This document shows, piece by piece, positions 27,700 through 36,016 of a DNA stretch of 64,000 bases. A model generated the notes under the pieces. The model did not search any database, was not told the origin of the DNA, and saw only the letters and a program-made list of their open reading frames with translations. Source of the DNA: an uncultured Gammaproteobacteria bacterium (GTDB lineage Bacteria; Pseudomonadota; Gammaproteobacteria; Steroidobacterales; Foliamicaceae); assembly GCA_951828235.1 (NCBI GenBank), contig OX639965.1, forward strand, positions 889,191 to 953,190. Reading direction: 5' to 3'. Position numbers and translations under genes: made by a program. The first letter of the stretch is position 1; each line of letters starts with the position of its first letter.

Positions 27700-27999
27700 T
27701 CAGGCGGCGGCGGGGTAGATCGCGATGTCGTATTTTCCGGTGCCGGCGCGCAGCGGGCGCACGTTGTTGCGGTATTCGTCGCCCTTCCAGAAGCCATCGA
27801 GTTGTTCGCGGGTGGGGAAGCGGCTGACGATCAGGTAGCAACCGGCCAGCTTGTCGCCCTCGACGTTTTCTTCGGCCGGACCCCGTATGACGTACTCCCC
27901 GCCGTTCTTCGCCACCAGCTCGGCGGAGAGCTGGGCGTATTTCTTCATGTTGTCGTTGAAGTTGGTGATGTGGCACACCGCAACCAGGTAATGGGACAT
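27700..27999 (-). CDS. DUF1330-like small protein (dimeric alpha-beta barrel)
   Basis: 99 residues, start ATG with GGAGG 6 bases upstream. Fits the DUF1330 pattern: HYLVAVCHITNFNDNMKKYAQLS near the N-terminus, GGEYVIRG, and the terminal FPTREQLDGFWKGDEYRNNVRPLR segment. Structures in this family are small ferredoxin-like alpha-beta barrels; function unknown. It follows the OPT transporter gene closely (32-base gap, same strand) and may be co-transcribed with it. Confidence 0.82.
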   Translation of the reverse strand: MSHYLVAVCHITNFNDNMKKYAQLSAELVAKNGGEYVIRGPAEENVEGDKLAGCYLIVSRFPTREQLDGFWKGDEYRNNVRPLRAGTGKYDIAIYPAAA

Positions 28000-28031
28000 G
28001 GAACTCCTCCAGATCAAAAAAAGACAAGTCG

Positions 28032-29918
28032 TCAACTTGGGCCAGCCGCTCCGCCGCGGGCGCCGGCACGATACAGCAGCACCGCCACGGCCGCAAGCGC
28101 CAGCATGCCGAGCCAGGACCCGGCGGAGAACGGCAGCGCCAGCGGCGTCTTGTCGCCGGTGGCGACGATGACGACGGCGATGAAAATGCCAAGCAAGGCT
28201 TCGCCGGTTATCAGGCCGGCGGCCAGCAGCGAACCGGTCCGCGCAGCCTCTCCGCCCCGGGCGCGCCTGGCAAGCCAGGAAAGCAACCCGCCCAGGAAAA
28301 TGGGAACCGCCAGCTCGACCGGCAGGTAAATTCCCACGGCGACAGCCAAAACCGGCATGCGGAAGCCGGCCTTGCGCGCCTTCAGCACTTCGTCGCAGAC
28401 GATGATCAACGCACCCACGGCCGCACCCGCGGCAATCATGTTCCAGGGAAGGTCGGCGTCGCCGAGCACTCCGGCGGCCACCGATGCCATCAGCGTGGCC
28501 TGGGGCGCCTGCAGGGAATCCGGCTGCTCCGTGGTCGCCGGGCCGATGCCGTACGCGGTAAGCAGCACGTTCAGTATCGGCGCCAGCAGGAAGGTGGCCG
28601 AAACAACGCCCACCACCTGCATGACCTGCTGCTTGTACGGCGTTGACCCGACAATTCGCCCGGCCTTCAGGTCCTGCATGTTGTCTCCGCCTATGGCCGC
28701 CGCGCAGCAAACCACGGCCCCGATCATGATCACGGCGGCGGGGGCGTTGGCGTCTTCCCTTCCGACCAGCCACAGCATCAGCAGCGAAGAAAACAGAATG
28801 GTGGCGATGGTGACTCCCGATACCGGGTTGTTCGAGGAACCGACGAGACCGGCCATGTACGCGGCGACCGCCGAAAACAGGAAACCGGTGGTCGCCATCA
28901 GCAGGGTCATGGCCAACGAAATGCCTACGCTGTCCACCACGTTGTAGTAGATGATCCACATGAACGCCGCCATGACCGCCACGCCGATCAGCACAATGCG
29001 CATAGGGGTATCGCGGTCGGTCTCGGCGATGGTGGCGGCCGCGGCGGACTTCCCGAAGCCCCGCCGGAAGGCTTCGACCAGCGAGCCGCGCAGGGAAACG
29101 ATCGCCCAAAGGCCGCCGGTGATCATTGCGCCCACGCCGAGATAGCGAATCTGAGTACTCCAGATCGCAAAAGCCGCGTCCGCGGCCGACAATCCCGCCA
29201 CGCTGGCGGCGAACTCAGGATTGTTTTCCAGGAAGAAGACGCTGAATATCGGCAAAGCGACGTTCCATGAGAACAGACCGCCAAGGAGTACAAGGCAGGC
29301 GATATTGATCCCCACGATGTAGCCGACGCCGACCAGGGCCGGCGAGAGGTTGGATCCGACGTAGGCGATGCTCTCGCCCACTCGCGTAGCCGCCTGGGCG
29401 ATGCCGTCCCAGAGCTTCAGACCGGTCTCGCACAGCTTGAGCAGCGCACCCAGGCCGGCGCCCAGCGCCAAAAAGCGCACTTCACCGCCGCGCTCCTGAC
29501 CCGCCTTGAGCACCTGGGCCGTTGCCTGGCCTTCGGGAAAGGCCAGGTTTTCGGAAACGATCAGGGAATGGCGCAAGGGAATGGTGTACATCACGCCCAG
29601 CAGCCCGCCGACGCCGGCGATTACGCTCACCCACCAGTAGTCGAATACGTCCCAGTAGTTGAGTATCAGCAGCGCCGGCAGTGTGAAAATCACGCCCGCG
29701 GCCAGCGACTCTCCCGCCGAGGCGGCGGTCTGCACGATGTTGTGCTCAAGAATGTTGCTGCGCTTGAACAGGCCCAGGACGGCCATGGAGAGAACGGCGG
29801 CCGGAATGGATGCCGAAACCGTAAGCCCTGCGAACAGTCCAATATAGGCGTTGGCCCAGGACAGAATGATCGACAGCAGCACACCGGTTACTATCGCCTT
29901 GACCGTTAATTGGGGCAT
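28032..29918 (-). CDS. OPT family oligopeptide transporter
   Basis: 628 residues, inner-membrane protein with about 14-16 helices. The OPT signature is clear at the N-terminus (VLLSIILSWANAYIGLFAGLTVSASIPAAVLSM, then NIVQTAASAGESLAAGVIFTLPAL) and in ENLAFPEGQATAQVLKAG. Length is normal for bacterial OPT proteins, which import oligopeptides or metal-chelate complexes. Substrate cannot be told. Confidence 0.93.
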   Translation of the reverse strand: MPQLTVKAIVTGVLLSIILSWANAYIGLFAGLTVSASIPAAVLSMAVLGLFKRSNILEHNIVQTAASAGESLAAGVIFTLPALLILNYWDVFDYWWVSVIAGVGGLLGVMYTIPLRHSLIVSENLAFPEGQATAQVLKAGQERGGEVRFLALGAGLGALLKLCETGLKLWDGIAQAATRVGESIAYVGSNLSPALVGVGYIVGINIACLVLLGGLFSWNVALPIFSVFFLENNPEFAASVAGLSAADAAFAIWSTQIRYLGVGAMITGGLWAIVSLRGSLVEAFRRGFGKSAAAATIAETDRDTPMRIVLIGVAVMAAFMWIIYYNVVDSVGISLAMTLLMATTGFLFSAVAAYMAGLVGSSNNPVSGVTIATILFSSLLMLWLVGREDANAPAAVIMIGAVVCCAAAIGGDNMQDLKAGRIVGSTPYKQQVMQVVGVVSATFLLAPILNVLLTAYGIGPATTEQPDSLQAPQATLMASVAAGVLGDADLPWNMIAAGAAVGALIIVCDEVLKARKAGFRMPVLAVAVGIYLPVELAVPIFLGGLLSWLARRARGGEAARTGSLLAAGLITGEALLGIFIAVVIVATGDKTPLALPFSAGSWLGMLALAAVAVLLYRAGARGGAAGPS

Positions 29919-29983
29919 GTGGATTCCCTTGTGAACGGGGCGAATACTATACCGGCAGGAGAAGACAAGGGCCTGTTCCCACC

Positions 29984-30433
29984 ATGATCGGGTTACTGCA
30001 GCGCGTAAGCCGCGCGCGCGTAAGTGTGGATGGCGAAACGTCAGGCAAGATCGGCCGCGGCCTGCTGGTGCTGGCCGCGGTGGAGCGGGGCGACGGCGAG
30101 GCGCAGGCCGAACGCCTGGCGGAACGCATCGTAGGATACCGGGTGTTTCCGGATGCCGACGGCCGCATGAACCTGAGCCTGAAGGACGTGGGCGGCGAAC
30201 TGTTGCTGGTATCGCAATTCACGCTGGCGGCGGACACGCGCAAGGGCACCCGGCCGGGGTTTTCGAAGGCCGCTCCGCCGGAAGTGGGACGGCGGCTGTT
30301 CGACCGGCTGGTGGCCGAATCAAAAGCGCTGGGCGTGCGGGTGGCAACAGGGGTCTATGGCGCCGACATGGACGTTGAACTGGTCAACTCGGGGCCGGTA
30401 ACCATTCTCCTTAAGGCCCATCCGGGGCCGTAG
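29984..30433 (+). CDS. dtd: D-aminoacyl-tRNA deacylase (DTD)
   Basis: 149 residues. The cross-subunit catalytic motif SQFTLAADTRKGTRPGF is intact. The second motif reads NSGPVTI where most family members have NDGPVT; Ser replaces the usual Asp. The enzyme hydrolyses D-amino acids from tRNA. It is divergent from the OPT gene and 97 bases upstream of tatA. Confidence 0.95.
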   Translation: MIGLLQRVSRARVSVDGETSGKIGRGLLVLAAVERGDGEAQAERLAERIVGYRVFPDADGRMNLSLKDVGGELLLVSQFTLAADTRKGTRPGFSKAAPPEVGRRLFDRLVAESKALGVRVATGVYGADMDVELVNSGPVTILLKAHPGP

Positions 30434-30530
30434 AGGGTATGATTGACTCTTACCGCAGGGCTTCTCAGGCGAGTGGCGCATGGGTCAATAAACCCGGCGG
30501 AGACTCCAAGAGCGCTAAGAGGATGAAATA

Positions 30531-30773
30531 ATGGGATTTGGCGGAATCAGCGGCTGGCAGTTACTGGTAGTACTACTGCTCGCCTTGGTGATATTCGGCA
30601 CCTCGCGTATCCGGAACCTCGGCAGCGACCTGGGCTCCGCTATCAAGGGATTTCGCAAGGCCGTTTCCGACCCGGACAAGGCCGATCCGGACAAGCTGGC
30701 CCGCACCGACGCGGAGTTCAGCGAAACCGAGACGGGCGCGAAGAGCAAGGAAAAGGAAGCGCCCAAGGCCTGA
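30531..30773 (+). CDS. tatA: Sec-independent protein translocase TatA
   Basis: 80 residues. One N-terminal membrane helix (WQLLVVLLLALVIFG) followed by the conserved FG hinge, an amphipathic helix (RNLGSDLGSAIKGFRKAVSD) and a charged tail. TatA forms the pore for folded Tat substrates, such as the amidohydrolase at 20.2-21.6 kb. First gene of tatABC. Confidence 0.95.
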   Translation: MGFGGISGWQLLVVLLLALVIFGTSRIRNLGSDLGSAIKGFRKAVSDPDKADPDKLARTDAEFSETETGAKSKEKEAPKA

Positions 30774-30860
30774 TTCCCGCCCGAGGCGGGGCGGACTTGC
30801 CGCTTGCCCAAGCGTCGTAATCCGCCGCTGCGTGTGCCCTGAGCGTGGCGCGACACCTGC

Positions 30861-31235
30861 ATGTTTGATATCGGCTTCACGGAACTCATCCTTTTGGCGG
30901 GTATGGGCCTGATCGTGCTGGGGCCGCAGCGGCTGCCGAAGGTCGCCGCCCAGCTCGGTCGCTGGGTCGGGCAGGCGCGGCGCATGTCGCGGACGCTGAT
31001 GTACCAGTTGCGCCAGGAAGTGGATCTGGACGACCCGAAACCGTTCTCAACGCGCCGGCCGGCGGAGTCGTCAAAGCGCCCAAACCCGAATTCGGCGCAC
31101 AAGGAAACGGACAGCGGCAAGAAGGAGACGAGCGGCGACAAGAAGGAAACGGGCGGCGACAAGAAGGAAACGCAAGCCGACGCGGAGCGATCCTCGACCG
31201 GGGACGGCGCCGGGCAAAGTAAATCCGGTGAATAA
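30861..31235 (+). CDS. tatB: Sec-independent protein translocase TatB
   Basis: 124 residues. N-terminal helix FDIGFTELILLAGMGLIVLGPQRLPKVA with the family's Glu and GP motif, then an amphipathic helix and a hydrophilic tail. The tail carries three near-identical GDKKET/GKKET repeats, which are low-complexity at both DNA and protein level. TatB joins TatC in the receptor complex. The last 8 bases overlap tatC. Confidence 0.94.
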   Translation: MFDIGFTELILLAGMGLIVLGPQRLPKVAAQLGRWVGQARRMSRTLMYQLRQEVDLDDPKPFSTRRPAESSKRPNPNSAHKETDSGKKETSGDKKETGGDKKETQADAERSSTGDGAGQSKSGE

Positions 31236-32001
31236 GGAAACCGAGAGTCAGGACAAGGAAGGAAAGGAGGAACTGGAGGAATCTAGTCTCCTTTCGCACC
31301 TGGTTGAATTGCGCTCGCGCCTGATGAAGGCGGCGGGCACGATCCTGCTGTTATTTGTCGGACTGGTTCCGTTTGCCCAGGAAGTCTTCACATTGGTGGC
31401 GTCGCCGCTGATGAATCAGCTTCCCGAAGGCTTCACCATGGTCGCCATTCGACCGGCGTCACCGTTCCTGACCCCTTTCAAGACGGCCTTTTTCGTTGCG
31501 CTTTTCGCCGCCATGCCGATCGTCATATATCAGGTCTGGGCCTTTGTGGCGCCGGGACTGTACAAGCGCGAGAAGAAAGTGGCGCTGCCGCTGGTGCTTT
31601 CCAGCATATTTCTGTTCTACGCCGGAGCGGCTTTCGCCTATTTTGTCGTGTTCCCGCTGATGTTCAGTTTCTTCGCCGCCGCCACGCCCCAAGGCGTGGC
31701 CATGATGACCGACATCGGCGAGTACCTGGATTTCGTGGTCGTGCTGTTCTTTGTTTTCGGGCTCGCCTTCGAGGTGCCGATCGCAATACTGATGCTGGTA
31801 GGCGCGGGCATCGTCAGCCCGCAATCACTCGGCAGCAAACGCCCCTACATCCTCCTGGGGGCCTTCACGCTGGGAATGCTGGTGACTCCGCCCGACATGA
31901 TCTCCCAGACGCTGCTGGCGGTGCCGATGTACCTGCTCTACGAGATCGGCATCCTGATGGCGCGACTTATGATCCGGAAACGCGAACCTGCCGCCGATTG
32001 A
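31228..32001 (+). CDS. tatC: Sec-independent protein translocase TatC
   Basis: 257 residues with six predicted membrane helices, from a GTG start inside the end of tatB. The N-terminal signal-recognition segment is SHLVELRSRLMKAAG, and the conserved FVAPGLYKREKK loop and EVPIAILML helix are present. It recognises twin-arginine signals. tatABC form one operon. Confidence 0.95.
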   Translation: MNKETESQDKEGKEELEESSLLSHLVELRSRLMKAAGTILLLFVGLVPFAQEVFTLVASPLMNQLPEGFTMVAIRPASPFLTPFKTAFFVALFAAMPIVIYQVWAFVAPGLYKREKKVALPLVLSSIFLFYAGAAFAYFVVFPLMFSFFAAATPQGVAMMTDIGEYLDFVVVLFFVFGLAFEVPIAILMLVGAGIVSPQSLGSKRPYILLGAFTLGMLVTPPDMISQTLLAVPMYLLYEIGILMARLMIRKREPAAD

Positions 32002-32042
32002 TACCGCTGCGGGCCCGCAGCGGGCTGAAATGCCTTTGCCGG

Positions 32043-32384
32043 CTATTCCTCGCCGCTGATTATTACCGTCCCGCCCCTTTCCTGGATATCCTCGAGCTGT
32101 TCCCGGGAAATGGTTTCAACGCGTTTGCCGGCAGTCTTGTCTTCTTCCGGTTCGCCCCTGCGGCGCACGCGATTGATGCGAGAGCCCGTTTGGTCCCTCC
32201 GCTCCAGCGAGCTGACGTAGTTCTCATCGCTCTTGCGTTGCTGCTCCCGGTGCTGCGCGGCGGAATTCTCGGACGCCTGGGCCTCCTGCCCCTCCGGAGT
32301 CGATTCTGAGGATTGCAGCGCTGACTGCTGGGCTGCGCATGCGCCCAGGACCAGAGCGCAAGCGATAGCAAGTAATTTCTTCAC
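32043..32384 (-). CDS. Small predicted lipoprotein
   Basis: 113 residues from a GTG start with GGGGGG 5 bases upstream; a longer in-frame start at 32414 has no ribosome site. Lipoprotein signal with lipobox LGAC, then a highly polar, Gln/Glu/Arg-rich region. No family recognised. It follows the thioesterase that ends the arginine operon by 31 bases on the same strand and could be part of that transcript. Confidence 0.7.
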   Translation of the reverse strand: MKKLLAIACALVLGACAAQQSALQSSESTPEGQEAQASENSAAQHREQQRKSDENYVSSLERRDQTGSRINRVRRRGEPEEDKTAGKRVETISREQLEDIQERGGTVIISGEE

Positions 32385-32415
32385 GGTTGCCCCCCTCTGC
32401 GGCGGGCGAAGCATA

Positions 32416-32865
32416 TCACGCCTTCGTTTGCCTCAAGCGGCGAACCGAAGTCGCCAGCCTGGAAATGCTCAGCAAGACGCCAGCTTCGTCGGTAACCTTT
32501 ATGTCCCAGACGTGGACCACGCTGCCCAGCCGCACCGGACGGGCGGTTCCGTAAACGTAACCCGATTTCGCCGGGCGCAGGTGGCTGACGTTGATTTCGA
32601 GTCCGAGGACCTGGAATTCGCCGGGCGGCGTGGTGAGGTAGGACGACCAGCTGCCCACCGATTCCGCCAGAACTGCCGACGCGCCGCCGTGCAGCAATCC
32701 GAAGGGTTGCTGCGTGCGGTAATCCACGGGCATGCGTGCGCGCAGGTAGTCGTCGCCGATTTCGACAATCTCCACGCCCAGATGCCCCAGCATCCGGTCC
32801 TTCTCCATCGCGTTTAGCTGCTCGGGACGATCGAACGCCCTGGGATGCCAGATTCTGTCGCTCAC
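32416..32865 (-). CDS. Hotdog-fold acyl-CoA thioesterase (MenI/YdiI-like)
   Basis: 149 residues. Hotdog thioesterase of the PaaI/YdiI branch: MPVDYRTQQPFGLLHGGASAVLAESVGSWSS contains the catalytic HGG loop and the following Glu. MenI-type members hydrolyse 1,4-dihydroxy-2-naphthoyl-CoA and other aromatic acyl-CoAs. Its start overlaps the argH stop (ATGA), so it is translated with the arginine operon. Why an acyl-CoA thioesterase is coupled to arginine genes is not clear. Confidence 0.85.
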   Translation of the reverse strand: MSDRIWHPRAFDRPEQLNAMEKDRMLGHLGVEIVEIGDDYLRARMPVDYRTQQPFGLLHGGASAVLAESVGSWSSYLTTPPGEFQVLGLEINVSHLRPAKSGYVYGTARPVRLGSVVHVWDIKVTDEAGVLLSISRLATSVRRLRQTKA

Positions 32866-34055
32866 TCCTTCTCCTGCCGCGCGACCTGCCGGTACGCTTC
32901 ACGAAAACTCAAGCCCTGCTCCGCCGCAAGCAGGTTGGCACGCTCCGTGGCGCGCAGGCCCCGAGCCGACGTCAACTCCCCGCAGCGTTCGGGGTTGAAG
33001 CGCAAAGCGCGCACTATACGGCAAACGACCTGGCAGCTTTCGCCGGCAAGATCGATCGTGCGGAAAAGCGGCGCCTTGATCCGTTGCAGGTCCCGCTGAT
33101 AACCGGACGGCAGCGATGCAGGCAGGCCGAGGATTTCCAACAGACCGGCGCGCGCGCTGGCGCCGGCGCCGCGGACCAGCTCCAGCGCATCGGCATTGCG
33201 CTTCTGGGGCATGATGGACGAACCGGTGGTTACTTCCGGGGCCAGTTCAATGAGTGCGAACTCCTGGGTGTAAAAGAGCAGGAGGTCGCCGGCCAGCCGG
33301 CCCAGGTCCTGCACCAGCAGCACGCATTCAAAAACCATTCCGGCTTCCGCCTTGCCGCGCGACAGCTGCACGGCCGTTACCGGTTCATGCACCTCGGCAA
33401 ATCCCAGGGCTTTGCGAGTATGTTCCCGATCCAGTTTCAGTCCCGGGGCGCCGAAGCCCGCCGCGCTGCCGAGGGGATTGCGGTCCATTCGGCGCACGGA
33501 GGCCTTGAGGCCGGCTGCGTCGTCGCGCAACTCCGCCGCATAAGCTCCCGCCCACAGATCCACACTGCTGGGCATGGCCTGCTGCATGTGCGTGTAACCG
33601 GGCAGCGGCAACTCCCCCTGGCGCGCATTGAGTTCTTCCAGGGCCAGGGCAACCGCTTCCGCAGCCTGCGCAAGGGATGCCGCGGCGTCCTTGAGATACA
33701 GGCGCAGCGCCGCCAGCACCTGGTCGTTGCGCGAACGCCCAAGGTGCACGCGGGCGCCGGCTTGCCCGATCCGCGCAACCAGGCGCCGCTCCAGGGCGGT
33801 ATGCACGTCTTCCTCTTCCAGCGAAATGGCCCAGGCGCCGGCCGCGTGCCCGGCGGCCAGCTCATTCAGGCCGGAGACGATTTCAGCGTGGTCCTCGGCC
33901 GAAAGGTAGCCGGCCGCGTGCAGCATGCCGGCGTGCGCGATTGAGGCCGTCACGTCGTACTCCACCAGGCGAGCGTCCAGGATGTGGTCCTCGCCGGCCG
34001 TATAGCGCAGGACCGTCTCGTCCAGCTCGCCGCCCTTGTCCCACAGGCGTGTCAT
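32862..34055 (-). CDS. argH: Argininosuccinate lyase
   Basis: 397 residues, slightly shorter than the usual 460. Splits argininosuccinate into arginine and fumarate. Family motifs: ARVHLGRSRNDQVLAALRL, GYTHMQQAMP, and the fumarase/aspartase signature GSSIMPQKRNADALEL. The start ATG overlaps the argB stop by one base (TAATG). The N-terminus begins at LWDKGGELD, close to the usual lyase start, so the shorter length lies mostly in the C-terminal region. Confidence 0.94.
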   Translation of the reverse strand: MTRLWDKGGELDETVLRYTAGEDHILDARLVEYDVTASIAHAGMLHAAGYLSAEDHAEIVSGLNELAAGHAAGAWAISLEEEDVHTALERRLVARIGQAGARVHLGRSRNDQVLAALRLYLKDAAASLAQAAEAVALALEELNARQGELPLPGYTHMQQAMPSSVDLWAGAYAAELRDDAAGLKASVRRMDRNPLGSAAGFGAPGLKLDREHTRKALGFAEVHEPVTAVQLSRGKAEAGMVFECVLLVQDLGRLAGDLLLFYTQEFALIELAPEVTTGSSIMPQKRNADALELVRGAGASARAGLLEILGLPASLPSGYQRDLQRIKAPLFRTIDLAGESCQVVCRIVRALRFNPERCGELTSARGLRATERANLLAAEQGLSFREAYRQVARQEKE

Positions 34056-34990
34056 TACTTCGCCGCCTCCTGCTCCGCGACGGACAGCGCATCGCTGCTG
34101 CGCACGACCAGCGTTCCGCAGCCTTCGTTGGTGAACACTTCGCGCAGCAGCGCATCCTGCATGCTGCCGGATACCAGGTGAACCCTCGGCACGCCGCCTG
34201 AGATTGCGGACTCGATCGCCGTTGCCTTGGGCAACATGCCGTCTCCCAGCGCGCCCTGCTCGCGCAGCTTTCGCAATCCCGCCAGGTCGAGATAGGACAC
34301 CAGCGTGGACGGGTCCGAACGATCCTGAAGAATACCCGGCGCAGCCATGGTCAGAACCAGTTTCTCCGCCTTGATGCCGACCGCCAGCGCCGCGGCCACG
34401 GTGTCGGCGTTTATGTTCAGCAGCTTGCCCTCGCTGTCGGCGGACAGGGGACTAACCACCGGGATCATGCCTTCCCCGAGGGTCAGTTCGAGGACCGCCG
34501 GGTCGACCGCGTCGATGTCCCCGACAAAGCCGAAATCCACCGGCTCGTCGCCTGCGCCTTCCATCTTCACCGGCGGCCGTCGATGGGCCGTGATCAGGCC
34601 GGCGTCCACTCCGGACAGGCCGACTGCCGGAATTCCGCAGGCCCGGCAGGCGGCTAGCAATTGCGTATTGACCTCGCCACTGAGCACGTACGACGCCACC
34701 TTCAGGTCCTCCGGCCCGGTAACGCGGCGGCCGGCCACCATGCGCACCTTGTGTTTCAGGCGCCCGGTCAATTCGGTCGACTGCGGTCCTCCGCCATGCA
34801 CGATCACGACCCGCACGCCCAGCGCCTGCAGGACGCCGGCCTGCTCGACCAGGGCCTCCATGCGGCTGCTCCGGCTCAGGACCTCGCCACCCAGCTTTAC
34901 GACGAAAACGCGGCCGCGGTACAGCCGCAGGTAGGGCGCCGCCGCCCGCAGCGCGCCGAAGCCTGTGCCGCTCGGCCGTGACCGGTTCAC
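34055..34990 (-). CDS. argB: N-acylglutamate kinase (ArgB)
   Basis: 311 residues from a GTG whose bases overlap the upstream TGA stop (GTGA). Amino-acid-kinase fold with VVKLGGEVL, VIVHGGGPQSTEL and NINADTVAAALA. The family's usual LTDVPG-like strand reads LTMAAPGIL, without the Asp. It phosphorylates an N-acylated glutamate; the neighbouring carbamoyltransferase suggests the acyl group could be succinyl rather than acetyl. Confidence 0.9.
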   Translation of the reverse strand: MNRSRPSGTGFGALRAAAPYLRLYRGRVFVVKLGGEVLSRSSRMEALVEQAGVLQALGVRVVIVHGGGPQSTELTGRLKHKVRMVAGRRVTGPEDLKVASYVLSGEVNTQLLAACRACGIPAVGLSGVDAGLITAHRRPPVKMEGAGDEPVDFGFVGDIDAVDPAVLELTLGEGMIPVVSPLSADSEGKLLNINADTVAAALAVGIKAEKLVLTMAAPGILQDRSDPSTLVSYLDLAGLRKLREQGALGDGMLPKATAIESAISGGVPRVHLVSGSMQDALLREVFTNEGCGTLVVRSSDALSVAEQEAAK

Positions 34991-36003
34991 AGTCCCGGCC
35001 CCAGCATGGCGTACAGCACGGCCATCTGCACCCACATGCGGTTGCGTGCTTCCGGCACCACAACGCTGCGCGGTCCGTCCAGCACCGCTTCGCTTACAAC
35101 GACGTTGCGGCGCACGGGAAGGCAGTGCATGAACCGGCAGTCCGATTCAGCCGGCTCGAACCAGTCTTCGTCGACGCACCAGTCCTCGTGACGGTTGCGC
35201 AACTGGTAATCCTCGTGCTTGTCGCCGTAATGAAGTGTGGAACTCCAGGACTTCGCATACAGCACGCGGGCGCCGGCCAGCGCCTCCGCGCGGTCGTCCG
35301 TTTCGCTCAGTGAGCCCCCGCTGCGCTCGGCAAGCGTGCGGGCCTTGTCCATTACCGGCGGGGGCAGTTCGAATCCCTCCGGGCGGAGCACGGTCACATC
35401 CATGCCGCGCATGGCCGCCATCTGAATCGTGGCGGCCGGTACGGCAAGCGGCAGCGCCAGCGGATGATAGGCCCAGCTCAGGACGAACTTGCCCCCCGAA
35501 GCCGGGGTACCAAGATCGTCCATGGTCTTCCAGTCAGCAAGGCTCTGGCAGGGATGGTTGATGGCCGATTCCATGTTGATCAGCGGCGTGGAAACCAGCT
35601 CCGCCATGCTTCGATACTCGCGATCCTCCAGGTCCTCCACGAGGTCGCGGCGCTCGGCGAAGGCCCTTAAGCCCAGGGCGTCACCGTACGAGGCGATTAC
35701 CGGCACCGCTTCCTTAACGTGTTCGGCCGCCGCGCCGTCCATCACGATCCCCGGCCGCGTCTCCAGCCCGTGGATGGACATTTCCGGCGAGATCACGAAC
35801 GCGCCGCCGCCAAGGCGGGTCATGGAAGCCTGGAACGAAGCCAGCGTTCTCAGCGATGGGTTCAGAAACAGCAGCGACAGAACCTTGCCTTTCAGGGCCT
35901 CGGGCTCCGGATGCTTCTCCAGCCGGCCGGCCAGGGCCAGCAGCGCGGCTATCTGTCGCGGAGAAAAGTCCGCAAGGTCGTCGAATCGTTGGATGTCACT
36001 CAT
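34987..36003 (-). CDS. argF': N-acylornithine carbamoyltransferase (ArgF'-type, probably N-succinyl)
   Basis: 338 residues. Transfers carbamoyl phosphate to an N-acylated ornithine rather than free ornithine. The carbamoyl-phosphate site is FLNPSLRT, later motifs are HPCQSLAD, LSWAYHP and HCLPVRRN. By eye, it resembles the N-succinyl enzyme of Bacteroides more than the N-acetyl enzyme of Xanthomonas (LETxxGxxMDG, EGFELPP, HCLPVRRN). Residue 93, in MDGAAAEH, falls where the acetyl enzyme has the Glu that, when changed to Ala/Ser/Pro, is known to switch preference to N-succinylornithine. Four-base overlap with argB downstream. Confidence 0.85.
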   Translation of the reverse strand: MSDIQRFDDLADFSPRQIAALLALAGRLEKHPEPEALKGKVLSLLFLNPSLRTLASFQASMTRLGGGAFVISPEMSIHGLETRPGIVMDGAAAEHVKEAVPVIASYGDALGLRAFAERRDLVEDLEDREYRSMAELVSTPLINMESAINHPCQSLADWKTMDDLGTPASGGKFVLSWAYHPLALPLAVPAATIQMAAMRGMDVTVLRPEGFELPPPVMDKARTLAERSGGSLSETDDRAEALAGARVLYAKSWSSTLHYGDKHEDYQLRNRHEDWCVDEDWFEPAESDCRFMHCLPVRRNVVVSEAVLDGPRSVVVPEARNRMWVQMAVLYAMLGPGL

Positions 36004-36016
36004 TTGCCTGCTCCAG

